Translations under genes and position numbers: made by a program
Source: Acidimicrobiales bacterium
GTDB taxonomy: Bacteria > Actinomycetota > Acidimicrobiia > Acidimicrobiales > Poriferisodalaceae
NCBI GenBank assembly: GCA_030743005.1
Contig: JASLTG010000012.1
Coordinates: 1 to 64,000 of the forward strand
Length of the DNA stretch: 64,000 nucleotides
Direction of reading: 5' to 3'
Part shown: positions 1-9,045 of the stretch, piece by piece
Numbering within the stretch: the stretch's first letter is position 1
Layout: each line of letters opens with the position of its first letter
Notes under the pieces: model-generated
Seen by the model: only the letters and a program-made list of their open reading frames with translations
Told to the model about the DNA's origin: nothing
Database searches by the model: none

Positions 1-627
1 CTCGGCGTTAACCTGACTCCCCAAGCTGGAGTAGCGGTTGGTTTAGCAGTTTTGGCAAGCGAAGTTCTCGGAGCTCCGGGGGCAGAGGCTGCGACCGTGG
101 TGCTTGGGTCGGTAGTCCTATTCGAGCTTGTAGGACCATTGCTTGTTGCCAAGGACCTTAAAGGCTCAGGCAGTGAAGCTGAAACTGGACCGACGGATCC
201 AACCCAGGTTGAGTTACCTGGCCGAGTTCTGATCGCTTCATCGATGTCGGTAGAGATACCCGAGTGGTTGATCGATCTTGCAGCTCGCTGGCGATCGAGG
301 TTGGTTATATATCAACCAGAAGAACCCGAATCAGAAACAGTGAAACAGTTGTTGGCCCACTGCGCTACCAAAGATGTGGAAGTGGAGTTCCGGACGTTAC
401 GCAATGAAAGCTTCACTGGTGCTGTCGTGCGAACTTCGTCCGAGGTTCGGGCAGACATGGTCGTTTTGTTTGCGGAACGACCTCAAGGAGCCGCATCGAG
501 ACTGGTTCTGTTCCCTGCGGAACGAATAGCCAGAGAATTAACGGTTCCGGTATTGACCTTCCCAGTCGGAACTCAAGGTCCACCTGAGCCGCTACAAAGG
601 ATCCGGCGCTGGCCTTGGTTAAGTTAA
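1..627 (+). CDS. C-terminal part of a CPA-type Na+(K+)/H+ antiporter with cytoplasmic tail (partial)
   Basis: The reading frame is open from base 1, so the gene starts upstream of the window. The first visible residues (LGVNLTPQAGVAVGLAVLAS) and the following hydrophobic stretch ending in ELVGPLLVAKDL look like the last two membrane helices of a Kef/NhaP-type cation:proton antiporter, where a Pro-Gln-Ala-Gly motif is common. After about residue 65 a soluble domain follows, with alternating beta strands and helices (VLIASSMSVEIPEWLIDLAARW, then RADMVVLFAERP) that resembles a universal-stress-protein domain. Such tails regulate transport. The family call rests on the short visible part; the transported ion cannot be read. 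Confidence 0.6.
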   Translation, partial: LGVNLTPQAGVAVGLAVLASEVLGAPGAEAATVVLGSVVLFELVGPLLVAKDLKGSGSEAETGPTDPTQVELPGRVLIASSMSVEIPEWLIDLAARWRSRLVIYQPEEPESETVKQLLAHCATKDVEVEFRTLRNESFTGAVVRTSSEVRADMVVLFAERPQGAASRLVLFPAERIARELTVPVLTFPVGTQGPPEPLQRIRRWPWLS

Positions 628-695
628 ATTCGTTTAGCAATTGATCCGACAGGGTTGCAGTGGGCACACTGGTATGACCTAACAAAGGGGTACTG

Positions 696-1496
696 ATGTC
701 TGAGCGAGTAACGGTGAACGTCGAAGATGGTGTCGCTGATGTCCGACTGAATCGACCAGAAAAACTGAATGCTCTCGACAGCAAAATGTTCCGAGCCATC
801 GTAGACGCGGGAGAAAATCTCAAAGGTCGTTCGGAGGTGAGAGCCGTGGTACTCAGCGGCGAAGGAAGGTCATTTTGTGCCGGCTTAGACCTCTCGTCGT
901 TCCAAGCAATGGGAAGCGACGAGAAAGATGGTCAGAACGACGCCTCTGATGACCATCTTGATGGTCGCATCACACACCTTGGACAACAGGCTGCTTGGGT
1001 ATGGCAAGAATTGGAAGTGCCCGTGATCGGAGCCATATCTGGCCATGCTTTAGGAGGTGGCTTTCAAATAGCGATGGGACCTGACATACGAATCGTTCAC
1101 CCAGAGACAAAAATGTCGGTTCTGGAAATTCGATGGGGTCTTGTGCCAGACATGGGGGCTTCCGTGCTGCTCCCGCCTGTAGTTGGCTTGGACGTGGCGA
1201 AGGAGATGTATTTCACTGGCAAAATGATTACAGGAGCTGAAGCCGTCGAACTTGGCGTTGCTACGCGGATGAGCGATGACCCACATGGCGCTGCGATGGA
1301 CTTAGCTAGAGAAATCGCTGGTAAGAATCCGGAGGCCGTTCGGCGGATGAAAACAATCCTGAACGGATTACCACAACGCACCACTGCCGAGCGCTTTGCC
1401 GCGGAACGAGAACACATTGGAGCACTGATCGGTACCCCGAACCAGAAAGAGGCGATTGCCTCCTTCTTTGAAAAACGTCCCCCGAATTTTGTGTGA
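696..1496 (+). CDS. Enoyl-CoA hydratase/isomerase (crotonase) family protein
   Basis: A 266-residue crotonase-fold protein. The oxyanion-hole segments are visible as SFCAGLDLSSF (about residues 66-76) and GHALGGGFQIAMGPDIRI (about 120-137). Both acidic positions of true hydratases appear to be kept: the Glu in VLEIRWGLVPDMG and the Glu in AKEMYFTGK. It probably adds water to a trans-2-enoyl-CoA in fatty-acid or amino-acid breakdown, but crotonase substrates cannot be told from sequence. The ATG is preceded by AAAGGGG at good spacing. The next gene starts 19 bp after its stop, suggesting one transcript with the phosphatase and the AI-2E transporter. Confidence 0.85.
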   Translation: MSERVTVNVEDGVADVRLNRPEKLNALDSKMFRAIVDAGENLKGRSEVRAVVLSGEGRSFCAGLDLSSFQAMGSDEKDGQNDASDDHLDGRITHLGQQAAWVWQELEVPVIGAISGHALGGGFQIAMGPDIRIVHPETKMSVLEIRWGLVPDMGASVLLPPVVGLDVAKEMYFTGKMITGAEAVELGVATRMSDDPHGAAMDLAREIAGKNPEAVRRMKTILNGLPQRTTAERFAAEREHIGALIGTPNQKEAIASFFEKRPPNFV

Positions 1497-1515
1497 TGAG
1501 CGTGACGTTAAAGGC

Positions 1516-2307
1516 ATGCGATCTGTGACTGTTTCTCTGGAAGGCTTACTGGCTGAGGCCAGCGAATTAGCACAAGCAGCAGGTTCTTTGACGCTCGAAT
1601 GGTTTCGACGCTCAGGTCTGGAAATCGAATCCAAAGTAGACGGATCCGAGGTAACCGAAGCTGATCGAAGCGCAGAGCGTTTCATTCGAGATGAGATCAA
1701 ACGACGCCACCCGAGTCACTCAGTTATAGGCGAAGAGGAAGGCGGGTTGTTCGAACCGGACAACATGACTTGGGTCATCGATCCGATTGATGGAACCCGG
1801 GGATTCGTCCGCGGGGTGCCTCTTTACGCCACGCTTCTTGCCGTTGCTGATGATTCCGGCCCGCTGGTGGGCGTTATACATGTCCCAGTGCTGAACTCAA
1901 CAGTTGCTGCCGCGCGAGGCATGGGATGTTGGCATGACGGCCGACGCTGTTCAGTGAGTACGGTTTCGGACCTCGATGGAGCTCTAGTCAACACAAGTAG
2001 CTACGACACCTTCTCGGACTCGGCTCTCATCGCATTAAAAACATCAAAGGCTCTTATGAGAACTTGGGGAGACGCGTTCGGATATTACCTAGTAGCGACC
2101 GGACAAGCAGAGGCAATGATCGACCCGATCTGTTCACCCTGGGATCTGGCACCAATGCCCGTAATTTTGAAAGAAGCTGGAGGAAAGTTCACTGACTTTA
2201 ATGGTGAAGCAGGCTTCGATTTAAGCGCTGACCCTGACTCGATCAACGGGATCGCATCAAATGGGATAATCCACAACAAACTTTTAGACATTATGAGTTC
2301 ACCATGA
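1516..2307 (+). CDS. Inositol monophosphatase family phosphatase, histidinol-phosphatase (HisN)-like
   Basis: A 263-residue Mg2+-dependent phosphatase of the inositol monophosphatase superfamily. The metal sites are visible: GEEEGG (about residues 72-77), DPIDGTRGF (about 91-99, the DPxDGT signature) and SPWDLAPM near residue 212. The sequence around TRGFVRGVPLYATLLAV resembles actinobacterial HisN-type histidinol-phosphate phosphatases, so histidine synthesis is the best guess, with inositol-1-phosphate as the alternative. The frame stays open back to 1456, but the ATG at 1516 gives a normal family N-terminus and avoids a 41-bp overlap with the crotonase gene. Its stop overlaps the next ATG by 4 bp. 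Confidence 0.8.
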   Translation: MRSVTVSLEGLLAEASELAQAAGSLTLEWFRRSGLEIESKVDGSEVTEADRSAERFIRDEIKRRHPSHSVIGEEEGGLFEPDNMTWVIDPIDGTRGFVRGVPLYATLLAVADDSGPLVGVIHVPVLNSTVAAARGMGCWHDGRRCSVSTVSDLDGALVNTSSYDTFSDSALIALKTSKALMRTWGDAFGYYLVATGQAEAMIDPICSPWDLAPMPVILKEAGGKFTDFNGEAGFDLSADPDSINGIASNGIIHNKLLDIMSSP

Positions 2308-3401
2308 CTGGACCAGCGGAAAAGATGCCTCAATGGGTACCGCGAGCTACGGCGATATTCCTTGGAGGGTCGGCTCTGTTAGCCGCCCTCATCTGGATGC
2401 TTTTTCGAGTGCGTTCGCTCATTATTGTCATCCTGGTTTCTTTGTTTCTCTCATTTGCAATTGAACCTGCTGTCAATTGGCTAGCTCGTAGAGGTTGGCG
2501 ACGCGGGCCAGCGACACTTGCAATGTTCGCTCTCATACTCTTGGCGATCGGCGGTTTTTTGTACGCGATGGGGTCAGTACTTGCCGATCAAATCACCAAG
2601 TTGACAGCGGAAGCCCCCGGATACATACGAGAGATAGAGGAATGGCTAGAGACTCAATTTGGGATAGTTGTGGAGACGGATGCCTTAGTTGCCGAATTTT
2701 CAAGTGGTGGTAGCGCTGCGCGCCTAGCTTCTAACGTCGCTGGAGATTTGGTGTCCATAGGAACGGCGCTGATGTCACTGATCTTTCAAACATTGACCGT
2801 TCTACTCTTCACCTTCTATCTCGTTGCTGATGGCCCCAAACTTCGTCGCCTTCTGTGTTCTGCCTTATCCCCTAAACGGCAGGCCTTGATGTTGAAAGGC
2901 TGGGAAATAGCAATCGATAAGACCGGCGCGTATATCTACTCGAGAACTTTGCTAGGGCTGGCCGCCTTTCTTGTCCACTGGCTCGTCTTCGCTCTTTTGG
3001 GAGTGCCTTCTCCAGTACCGTTGGCTCTGTGGGTTGGCATAATGTCGCAATTTGTGCCTGTAGCGGGAACTTACTTAGCAGGCTTGCTTCCCATTCTGAT
3101 CGCCCTACTGGACCAGCCGATTACTGCGCTGTGGGTCTTGTTAGCTATAGCCATTTATCAGCAACTAGAGAATTACCTGTTTGCTCCGCGGATCACATCA
3201 CAGACAATGAACATTCACCCGGCAGTCGCATTCGGGACTGTAATTTTGGGCGCATCTTTGCTTGGGGTTGTAGGCACCCTTCTTGCAGTCCCAGTCGCGG
3301 CCACTGTCCAAGCGTTCGTGTCGACCTACATAAGACGTCATGAACTTATCGAGTCAGAGCTGTTAGATGATGAAGGGGTCGATACAGAAGAGGCGGAATG
3401 A
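2304..3401 (+). CDS. AI-2E family transporter (TqsA/YdiK-type permease)
   Basis: A 365-residue membrane protein with the AI-2E transporter layout: two N-terminal helices (about residues 14-55), another at 70-90, a soluble middle part (about 95-150), then a run of helices from 155 to 335 with the usual YIYSRTLLGL, PVPLALWVGIMSQFVPVAGTYL and PAVAFGTVILGASLLGVVGTLLAVP segments. Family members export autoinducer-2 or small solutes, or act as Na+/H+ antiporters, so the substrate is unknown. It ends in an acidic tail (LLDDEGVDTEEAE). The 4-bp ATGA overlap with the phosphatase indicates translational coupling. Confidence 0.85.
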   Translation: MTGPAEKMPQWVPRATAIFLGGSALLAALIWMLFRVRSLIIVILVSLFLSFAIEPAVNWLARRGWRRGPATLAMFALILLAIGGFLYAMGSVLADQITKLTAEAPGYIREIEEWLETQFGIVVETDALVAEFSSGGSAARLASNVAGDLVSIGTALMSLIFQTLTVLLFTFYLVADGPKLRRLLCSALSPKRQALMLKGWEIAIDKTGAYIYSRTLLGLAAFLVHWLVFALLGVPSPVPLALWVGIMSQFVPVAGTYLAGLLPILIALLDQPITALWVLLAIAIYQQLENYLFAPRITSQTMNIHPAVAFGTVILGASLLGVVGTLLAVPVAATVQAFVSTYIRRHELIESELLDDEGVDTEEAE

Positions 3402-3426
3402 ACCTCCACCAGAATGGCCGTTGAGA

Positions 3427-3978
3427 TTAACAATTCCCGATGATCAACTCGAAAACGGTCAACTCCTCAGATTTGCTCTCAATAAACAGGTCAAGGCCAG
3501 TTGCATCTAGCTGAGGTCGTTCATCAAATTCCAATACCATGGCAGAAGCTCCAGCGCGTTGAACAATTAGTGCACCACGAACCTCAGGATTAGAGTTCGC
3601 GGACATCAGTGCGGCGACAAGGCGTGAAGAATCAGCCTCCGAGCTAAGGACATTTTGAACGATTTCGATCAGATTGTCGAAACGCTGAACATTCTTTGAC
3701 TGATAAGCGATCTCCCATTGCGGTCGTTTAGTTCTGCGCCTGAGCCCGGAATCTCGGAGGCGTCGAACCAGTTCCCGACTACTAATCGTTGTGGCGCCCA
3801 GTTCAACAGCTCGCTGATACTCACCTTGATCAATGTCGTAATGATCGCCTTGAAACCCAATGCGGCGCTTGCCAAGCCGTTGAGCAAAGTGATGGAGCTC
3901 ATGAAATGACACATCTGACACCATGTGGCCCCACAGGCCACCTCTCCATGCCCAGATCGGCGTGTCAACGAGAATCAT
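3427..3978 (-). CDS. DUF4031 domain-containing protein
   Basis: A 183-residue protein whose first 85 residues match the actinobacterial DUF4031 family: an N-terminal MILVDTPIWAWRG, then LWGHMVSDVSFHELHHFAQRLG, GDHYDI and ELVRRLRDSGLR. The C-terminal 90 residues are an extension with helices and a final beta part (LDATGLDLFIESKSEELTVFELI). Function is unknown. It overlaps the stop of the upstream DUF3524 glycosyltransferase gene by 4 bp on the same strand, so the two are co-translated and may act together. Confidence 0.75.
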   Translation of the reverse strand: MILVDTPIWAWRGGLWGHMVSDVSFHELHHFAQRLGKRRIGFQGDHYDIDQGEYQRAVELGATTISSRELVRRLRDSGLRRRTKRPQWEIAYQSKNVQRFDNLIEIVQNVLSSEADSSRLVAALMSANSNPEVRGALIVQRAGASAMVLEFDERPQLDATGLDLFIESKSEELTVFELIIGNC

Positions 3979-5063
3979 GAAGTTGCGGCCAGCATCTCGT
4001 CGATCAGTGAATCGTATTTCGGGGCAATAGTCGGCCAGCCAAACTTCGCAACGTATTCCATGGTTTCTCGTCTATAACGATGAACTTCATCCCTGGGTTG
4101 AGCCAGGATCGAACGGAGAGATTCCTCCAACGACCTTGGGTAAAGAAATTGCGATGAAAAGCCCTCAGGTACTATTTCTGGATAGGCCAGTCGGTCTGGG
4201 AGCACAGGCCTAGCTCCAGCAGCAATTGCTTCGGCGATAGCAAGGCCAAAGAACTCGTGTTGTGCCGTCGAAACGACCAAGTCACTGCGACACAAGACTT
4301 GACGGTAGACGTCATAGGTTTGTGGCCCAGACAAAAGGATCCGATCAGAAAGATGATTCTTTAGACGCTCGTGCGCTTTTTCGCCACCACGTTCAACTTC
4401 ACCAAGCGCGTACAGTTCGAACTCGTGCCCTTCTGAGGCCAGAATAGTTACGGCGTGGACGAATTCGCCTGGGTTTTTGTCATGGGACCAACGGTGGTTC
4501 CACAGAACTCTGATCGGTCCACCAAGGGCTATCGGGTGAAGCCCTGAGGTATCAACCCCCACAGGTAAGACGTGGAGATTATTGAGTATCGATTCAACTT
4601 TTGCCCCAGAGCCCCGAACAAGCCCGTCGGCGAAGTCAGGCATCCGTTCCAGTATTAAGTCGGCATGAAATTGACTGGCAACGGCTACGCGGTCGGCGCT
4701 CGTTATAGCGTTCCAATCATTAATCATGGCCCGATAAGGTTGGCCACCCTTTGGGCCTGGTGGGTAGCCAATTTGGCTTTCATGCATATACAGAAGAGTC
4801 GGCGGTCGCCGCTTAGATCGGTCTAGTAGTCCTAGAACGGTTGCGAGATCGATTGGAGTGCTAGCTACTAGTGCATCAATTGGTTGGCGCGCCTCGTTGA
4901 TTGCTTCAGCAAAACGTGTTGGCGCGGTCACAAGAGAACGACGCCAACCTGAGTCTGAACCGTTGACCACATCAACGGTGTGTTTGCTGTTCGAACGCCA
5001 CCCTTCAACCCAACTCCGATGAGAACCCTGATACCACGGTTCAAGAACAAGAACGTTCGCCAC
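3975..5063 (-). CDS. DUF3524 / tRNA-queuosine alpha-mannosyltransferase-like glycosyltransferase
   Basis: A 362-residue GT-B glycosyltransferase. The N-terminus (VLVLEPWYQGSHRSWVEGW) is the DUF3524 signature found in the eukaryotic queuosine tRNA mannosyltransferase QTMAN (GTDC1) and its bacterial relatives. LYMHESQIGYP and VLWNHRWSHDKNPGEF are further hallmarks, and the C-terminal part has the usual donor-site region (STAQHEFFGLAIAEAIAAG, about residues 268-286). By family it would glycosylate a tRNA nucleoside or another acceptor; the acceptor here is unknown. The start is a GTG set 7 nt behind a TAGTTT box, and the DUF4031 gene follows with a 4-bp overlap. Confidence 0.7.
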   Translation of the reverse strand: MANVLVLEPWYQGSHRSWVEGWRSNSKHTVDVVNGSDSGWRRSLVTAPTRFAEAINEARQPIDALVASTPIDLATVLGLLDRSKRRPPTLLYMHESQIGYPPGPKGGQPYRAMINDWNAITSADRVAVASQFHADLILERMPDFADGLVRGSGAKVESILNNLHVLPVGVDTSGLHPIALGGPIRVLWNHRWSHDKNPGEFVHAVTILASEGHEFELYALGEVERGGEKAHERLKNHLSDRILLSGPQTYDVYRQVLCRSDLVVSTAQHEFFGLAIAEAIAAGARPVLPDRLAYPEIVPEGFSSQFLYPRSLEESLRSILAQPRDEVHRYRRETMEYVAKFGWPTIAPKYDSLIDEMLAATS

Positions 5064-5067
5064 GCAA

Positions 5068-6450
5068 ATGAAACTACCGGGTCCTTCACTTCTGAGGAAT
5101 AACCCGGCAAACTGTCGCTTCGTGTTGAAGATGTTTTTCTCAGCCTTGGTTGCGACAGGAGTGCTCTTAGCTGGAGCCCCAGCAAACGCGGCAAAGGTGG
5201 AAAGTGCGGGTAACGCTTCTGTTTATGGGCAGCCTGACCAGCTTTCGGTGGCCTCGGGGATCGCCGCGATGACTTCTCGATCTGACGGGGCTGGTTACTG
5301 GATAGCAACATCAGATGGGACGGTCCTTCAGTTTGGGGCGGCCAGCCATTTTGGAGATATGAGTGCAGTAACACTAAATAAACCAGTGGTAGGTATGGCA
5401 TCAACCAAGACAGGAAACGGCTACTGGCTGGTAGCTAGCGATGGAGGCATCTTTTCCTTCGGTGACGCAGTGTTCTACGGATCTACTGGAGCTCTAGCTC
5501 TTAACAGTCCTATTGTCGACATGACTGCTTCGACGACTGGTGCAGGGTATTGGCTTGTTGCAGCAGATGGCGGCGTCTTCTCCTTCGGAGATGCCGTCTT
5601 TTATGGATCAACTGGAAATCTGGTACTTAATCGACCAATAGTTGGCATGCTCTCGACAAAATCGAGCCTGGGGTATTGGCTTCTGGCCGACGATGGGGGC
5701 ATCTTCACGTTCGGTGATGCTGGCTTTTACGGCTCAGGACCAGGCAAGGGTTTCACTGATCCTTTCGCGGGCATGATCCCAACGGTCGATGGAAATGGTT
5801 ACTCATTGGTGCACTCCAATGGCCGGATTACTGCATTTGGAAGTTCGACTCTCGTTAAGGCTGCTTCCTGTGACCCTTGGCCAGTCTCTGACATGTCAGT
5901 TTCAGGGGCTGGAGCAGTGCTTCTGCGCACAGCCGCCAAGGTACCAAGCGGTTTACCTTCAAAACATTCAGCGGTGCTTGACGCCATCTACATTCAGAAA
6001 CTCATTTCACACTCTCAAGCCTGCCAGACCTACCAACCCCCGCAATTGCAGTCCTTAGGCTCTCCACTGCTTGAACCCGTGAAGACCTCTGGGTACGGCT
6101 GGCGTCGGCATCCGATCTGGGGGGAACTCTCGGTCCATCACGGGGTCGATTTCATAGGGCCTAACAGAACGTCAGGTGGTGCAGCATTGGCCGTCGCGAG
6201 TGGAACTGTTATGGCGGTCTCGGATCTAACCGCATATGGCACAACGATCATTGTCGATCACGGAGAACAAATTGCGTCAGTGTATGGCCACCTGAAAGAG
6301 GCAATGGTCGAGCCGGGCCAAGAGGTGGGTGTAGGGGCCTCTCTTGGTGTCGTGGGGTCAACGGGTTTGTCTACAGGAGCTCATCTCCACATGGAACTCT
6401 GGTTGAACGGCGCAACTGTGGATCCCCTTCCTTACCTGATGATGCCGTAA
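5068..6450 (+). CDS. Exported M23 (LytM) peptidase with five propeller-like GYWLVASDGGIFSFGD repeats
   Basis: A 460-residue secreted protein. A hydrophobic signal segment (FFSALVATGVLLAG) ends at a likely ANA-A cleavage site near residue 41. Residues about 70-280 carry five copies of a 44-45 residue repeat with the core GYWLVASDGGIFSFGDA-FYGS, like short beta-propeller repeats in actinobacterial surface proteins. The C-terminal part (about 340-458) is an M23 metallopeptidase domain with intact zinc ligands, HHGVDF and HLHMEL, and the YGHL motif, so it should cut peptidoglycan cross-links. The ATG at 5068 is only 4 bp from the divergent gene; GTG 5122 or ATG 5131 would give a more usual signal peptide and may be the true start. 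Confidence 0.85.
   Translation: MKLPGPSLLRNNPANCRFVLKMFFSALVATGVLLAGAPANAAKVESAGNASVYGQPDQLSVASGIAAMTSRSDGAGYWIATSDGTVLQFGAASHFGDMSAVTLNKPVVGMASTKTGNGYWLVASDGGIFSFGDAVFYGSTGALALNSPIVDMTASTTGAGYWLVAADGGVFSFGDAVFYGSTGNLVLNRPIVGMLSTKSSLGYWLLADDGGIFTFGDAGFYGSGPGKGFTDPFAGMIPTVDGNGYSLVHSNGRITAFGSSTLVKAASCDPWPVSDMSVSGAGAVLLRTAAKVPSGLPSKHSAVLDAIYIQKLISHSQACQTYQPPQLQSLGSPLLEPVKTSGYGWRRHPIWGELSVHHGVDFIGPNRTSGGAALAVASGTVMAVSDLTAYGTTIIVDHGEQIASVYGHLKEAMVEPGQEVGVGASLGVVGSTGLSTGAHLHMELWLNGATVDPLPYLMMP
5071..5076 (-). promoter_or_regulatory. Candidate leaderless -10 box for the DUF3524 gene
   Basis: TAGTTT on the minus strand, 7 nt before the GTG at 5063. It lies inside the first codons of the divergent LytM gene if that gene starts at 5068, one reason to suspect a later start there. 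Confidence 0.45.
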
Positions 6451-6480
6451 CGATCTCGAACCTAGACATCACTGATAAGG

Positions 6481-7158
6481 CTAAAAGGCTTCCAGGTGTT
6501 CAAGGACGGCATCGATGAATCCAAAATTTTTCGGCGTTGCGAAATGGTCGCAACCACGTAATTCGGTATAGCTAGCGTCTGTGAGGGCGTTTAACAAGGG
6601 TTCGGCCGGACCTGCGAAATCCTCAGTGCCAAGAACGACTCTGACGGGATGAGTGATCTCGGCAAACTCCTGTTCACTAAGAGGGTGATGTTTTCGACGC
6701 ATAAAAGCCGCCAAAGCGACGCCGTCTTGATCCGGTTCTGATGCGTAGCGGGCAAAGGTTTGGGCATGGACGTCGTCATCGTCAGCCTCTCCTTGTACTC
6801 CTTTAGCGATCCGCTCAGCCTGTTCCTCATCACGCTCAAATAGGTTTCTTCCTACGCCGGAAACTACAAGCTTTCCGAACTTGGCAGGTGCGATAGCCGC
6901 CATGCAAAGAAGAGTTCTGGCGCCCATCGAAAACCCAACTCCATCCACTTGGCCTTCGGGGAGACGAGCGACCAACTGTTGTTCCATATCGGCGTAAGCC
7001 TCTGGATTGTGGTGCTTCTCGGCAGATCCGTGGCCTGGAAGGTCCCAGGCGATCACTTCGCGGCCAGCGTCAGTCAGAAGTTCGATGATGCCAGTTGGGG
7101 CCCAGGTGGACTCGACCGAACCAGTGAAACCATGTAAGAGCAGAACAGGGTTAGCCAT
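6481..7158 (-). CDS. Alpha/beta-fold hydrolase
   Basis: A 225-residue alpha/beta hydrolase. The oxyanion segment LLLHGFTGS is at residues 6-14, the nucleophile elbow GFSMG (Ser about 77) follows LPEGQVDGV, and a C-terminal GCDHFATP supplies the catalytic His. The small lid and short length resemble MenH-like esterases and lyases, but nothing fixes the substrate. It is convergent with the LytM gene (30 bp apart) and divergent from the AtuA-family gene. Confidence 0.8.
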   Translation of the reverse strand: MANPVLLLHGFTGSVESTWAPTGIIELLTDAGREVIAWDLPGHGSAEKHHNPEAYADMEQQLVARLPEGQVDGVGFSMGARTLLCMAAIAPAKFGKLVVSGVGRNLFERDEEQAERIAKGVQGEADDDDVHAQTFARYASEPDQDGVALAAFMRRKHHPLSEQEFAEITHPVRVVLGTEDFAGPAEPLLNALTDASYTELRGCDHFATPKNFGFIDAVLEHLEAF

Positions 7159-7269
7159 GGAGCCATTCTGTCAGAACACATCCCTTTGTGTGGGAGTGTC
7201 TGTGCACTTAGGAGGATCTTGTTTGATTCGATTACCGTAAGGAACAGTCACCTAGGAGAAGAAGAACAA

Positions 7270-9042
7270 ATGCCAGCCTCAAGCGACCAGCCAATCCGAA
7301 TCGCTAACTGCAGTGGATTTTTCGGAGACCGATTATCAGCAGCAAAGGAAATGGTTTATGGGGGACCCATCGACGCCTTGACGGGGGACTGGCTGGCTGA
7401 GCTAACGATGCTCATCTTGTCTCGGATTCAAGCCAAAGCCCCAGGGGGAGGATATGCCCGAACCTTTGTGACCCAAATGGAAGACGTCATGGGGGAGTGT
7501 CTTGACCGAAAGATCAAAGTAGTCACCAATGCAGGGGGTTTAAACCCAGAAGGCTGCGCTGACGCAGTCCAGGAAGTGGCGGACCGATTAGGTCTTAACC
7601 CTTCGATTGCCTATGTCGCGGGCGATGACCTAACTCCACGGCTAGTCGAGCTAATGGAGTCGGGGAACGATTTCCCGCACCTTGATACTGGACAACCACT
7701 AGGTGATCTTGCGGGACGGATCGTCACAGCTAACGCATATATCGGCTGTTGGGGAATTGTCGAAGCGCTTAACCAGGGAGCTGACATAGTCGTAACCGGG
7801 AGAGCAACAGACGCTGCGGTGGTAGCTGGCCCAGCGGCTTGGCACCACGGCTGGCAACGAGATAACTGGGATGCATTGGCTGGAGCGATTGTCGCAGGAC
7901 ATGTCATTGAATGCGGAGGTCAAGCGACAGGTGGCAACTATTCGTTCTTCACCGAAATAGAAGATTTGACCTATCCAGGGTTCCCGTGGGCCGAGGTGTT
8001 CGCCGACGGCAGTTCTGTCATTGGCAAACATGATGGAACCGGAGGCGAAGTATCGGTTGGGACAGTTACTTCCCAACTGCTCTACGAAATTCAGAGTGAA
8101 CGCTATTTCAATCCAGATGTAGTTAGTCGTTTCGACACGATAAAAGTGGAAGAGGTAGATAGGGATCGCGTGAAAATCTCAGGAACGCGAGGAGAACCTG
8201 CGCCAGATCAACTCAAAGTAGCGATGAATTACCAAGGTGGATTTCGGAACCAAATTTCTGTCGGCTTGACCGGATTAGACATTGAAGCAAAAGCTGAATT
8301 GATCGAACGCCAGTTTTGGAACAGCTGCCCCTATGGGCCCGAAGACTACGAAACAGTTGTGCGCAAATTTCTGCCTACCCACAAAGAGAATCCCGCCACG
8401 AATGAAGAGGCAGTGGCGGTTTACAAGATCATTGTTAAGGACCCAGACGAAAGGAAGGTGGGAAGAGCCTTCTCGAATGCAGGAACTGAAATTGGTCTTT
8501 GCTCTATTCCTGGCATGTTTGGTACGGCGGGAGGTCCGGGACCAGGTCAACCGTTTGGTGTGTATTGGCCAACCTTGGTCGACTCGGACCTAGTTCCGAT
8601 GGAAGTGGTGGTTGATGGCAAACTCACGGTCGTAGACAGCACTCCGCCACTTGATGGTCTGGATATCAGCGCCCCAGAGTTCGAATTACCAGACCTGGCC
8701 CAAGGGCCAACTAGGTCATCACCCCTAGGAACGTTATTCGGAACTAGATCCGGAGATAAAGGTCCTAACGCAAACCTGGGGGTATTCGCGCGCTCTACGG
8801 AAGCATACGTTTGGCTAGCTGATTACTTGTCTATCGATAGGTTGAAGGCGCTTATGCCTGAGGCTGAAGAAAGAAATATTGATCGTTACGCCCTACCGAA
8901 TTTATTGAGTCTTAACTTTATTTTCCACGGACTCTTAGAAGAAGGGGTCGCTGCGTCAACGAGGCAGGACCCTCAGGCAAAGGCGTTAGGCGAATATTTG
9001 AGGGCAAAGATTGTCGAAATCCCTGAATCCCTATTTCCCTAA
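7270..9042 (+). CDS. Acyclic terpene utilization AtuA family (DUF1446) protein with C-terminal ferredoxin-fold domain
   Basis: A 590-residue protein. Residues about 8-445 are the AtuA/DUF1446 core: IRIANCSGFFGDRLSAAKEM, VTNAGGLNPEGCADAV, ITGRATDAAVVAGP-like and GYPFW-like (TYPGFPWAEV) segments. From about residue 485 comes the AtuA-like ferredoxin-fold domain beginning LGTLFGTRSGDKGPNANLG. In Pseudomonas AtuA belongs to the citronellol/geranyl-CoA catabolic cluster, though its reaction is not settled and many AtuA homologues sit in other acyl-CoA catabolic loci. The ATG at 7270 follows TAGGAGAAGAAG; the frame is open back to 7186, but that part looks non-coding. Confidence 0.8.
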   Translation: MPASSDQPIRIANCSGFFGDRLSAAKEMVYGGPIDALTGDWLAELTMLILSRIQAKAPGGGYARTFVTQMEDVMGECLDRKIKVVTNAGGLNPEGCADAVQEVADRLGLNPSIAYVAGDDLTPRLVELMESGNDFPHLDTGQPLGDLAGRIVTANAYIGCWGIVEALNQGADIVVTGRATDAAVVAGPAAWHHGWQRDNWDALAGAIVAGHVIECGGQATGGNYSFFTEIEDLTYPGFPWAEVFADGSSVIGKHDGTGGEVSVGTVTSQLLYEIQSERYFNPDVVSRFDTIKVEEVDRDRVKISGTRGEPAPDQLKVAMNYQGGFRNQISVGLTGLDIEAKAELIERQFWNSCPYGPEDYETVVRKFLPTHKENPATNEEAVAVYKIIVKDPDERKVGRAFSNAGTEIGLCSIPGMFGTAGGPGPGQPFGVYWPTLVDSDLVPMEVVVDGKLTVVDSTPPLDGLDISAPEFELPDLAQGPTRSSPLGTLFGTRSGDKGPNANLGVFARSTEAYVWLADYLSIDRLKALMPEAEERNIDRYALPNLLSLNFIFHGLLEEGVAASTRQDPQAKALGEYLRAKIVEIPESLFP

Positions 9043-9045
9043 GAG

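Noticed and set aside
413..823. 136-codon minus-strand frame over the antiporter end and crotonase start
   Set aside because: Antisense shadow of two well-supported genes.
7186..7269. 28-codon N-terminal extension of the AtuA-family gene
   Set aside because: The sequence is not like the family; ATG 7270 follows a purine-rich ribosome site and begins at the conserved IRIANCSGFFG.
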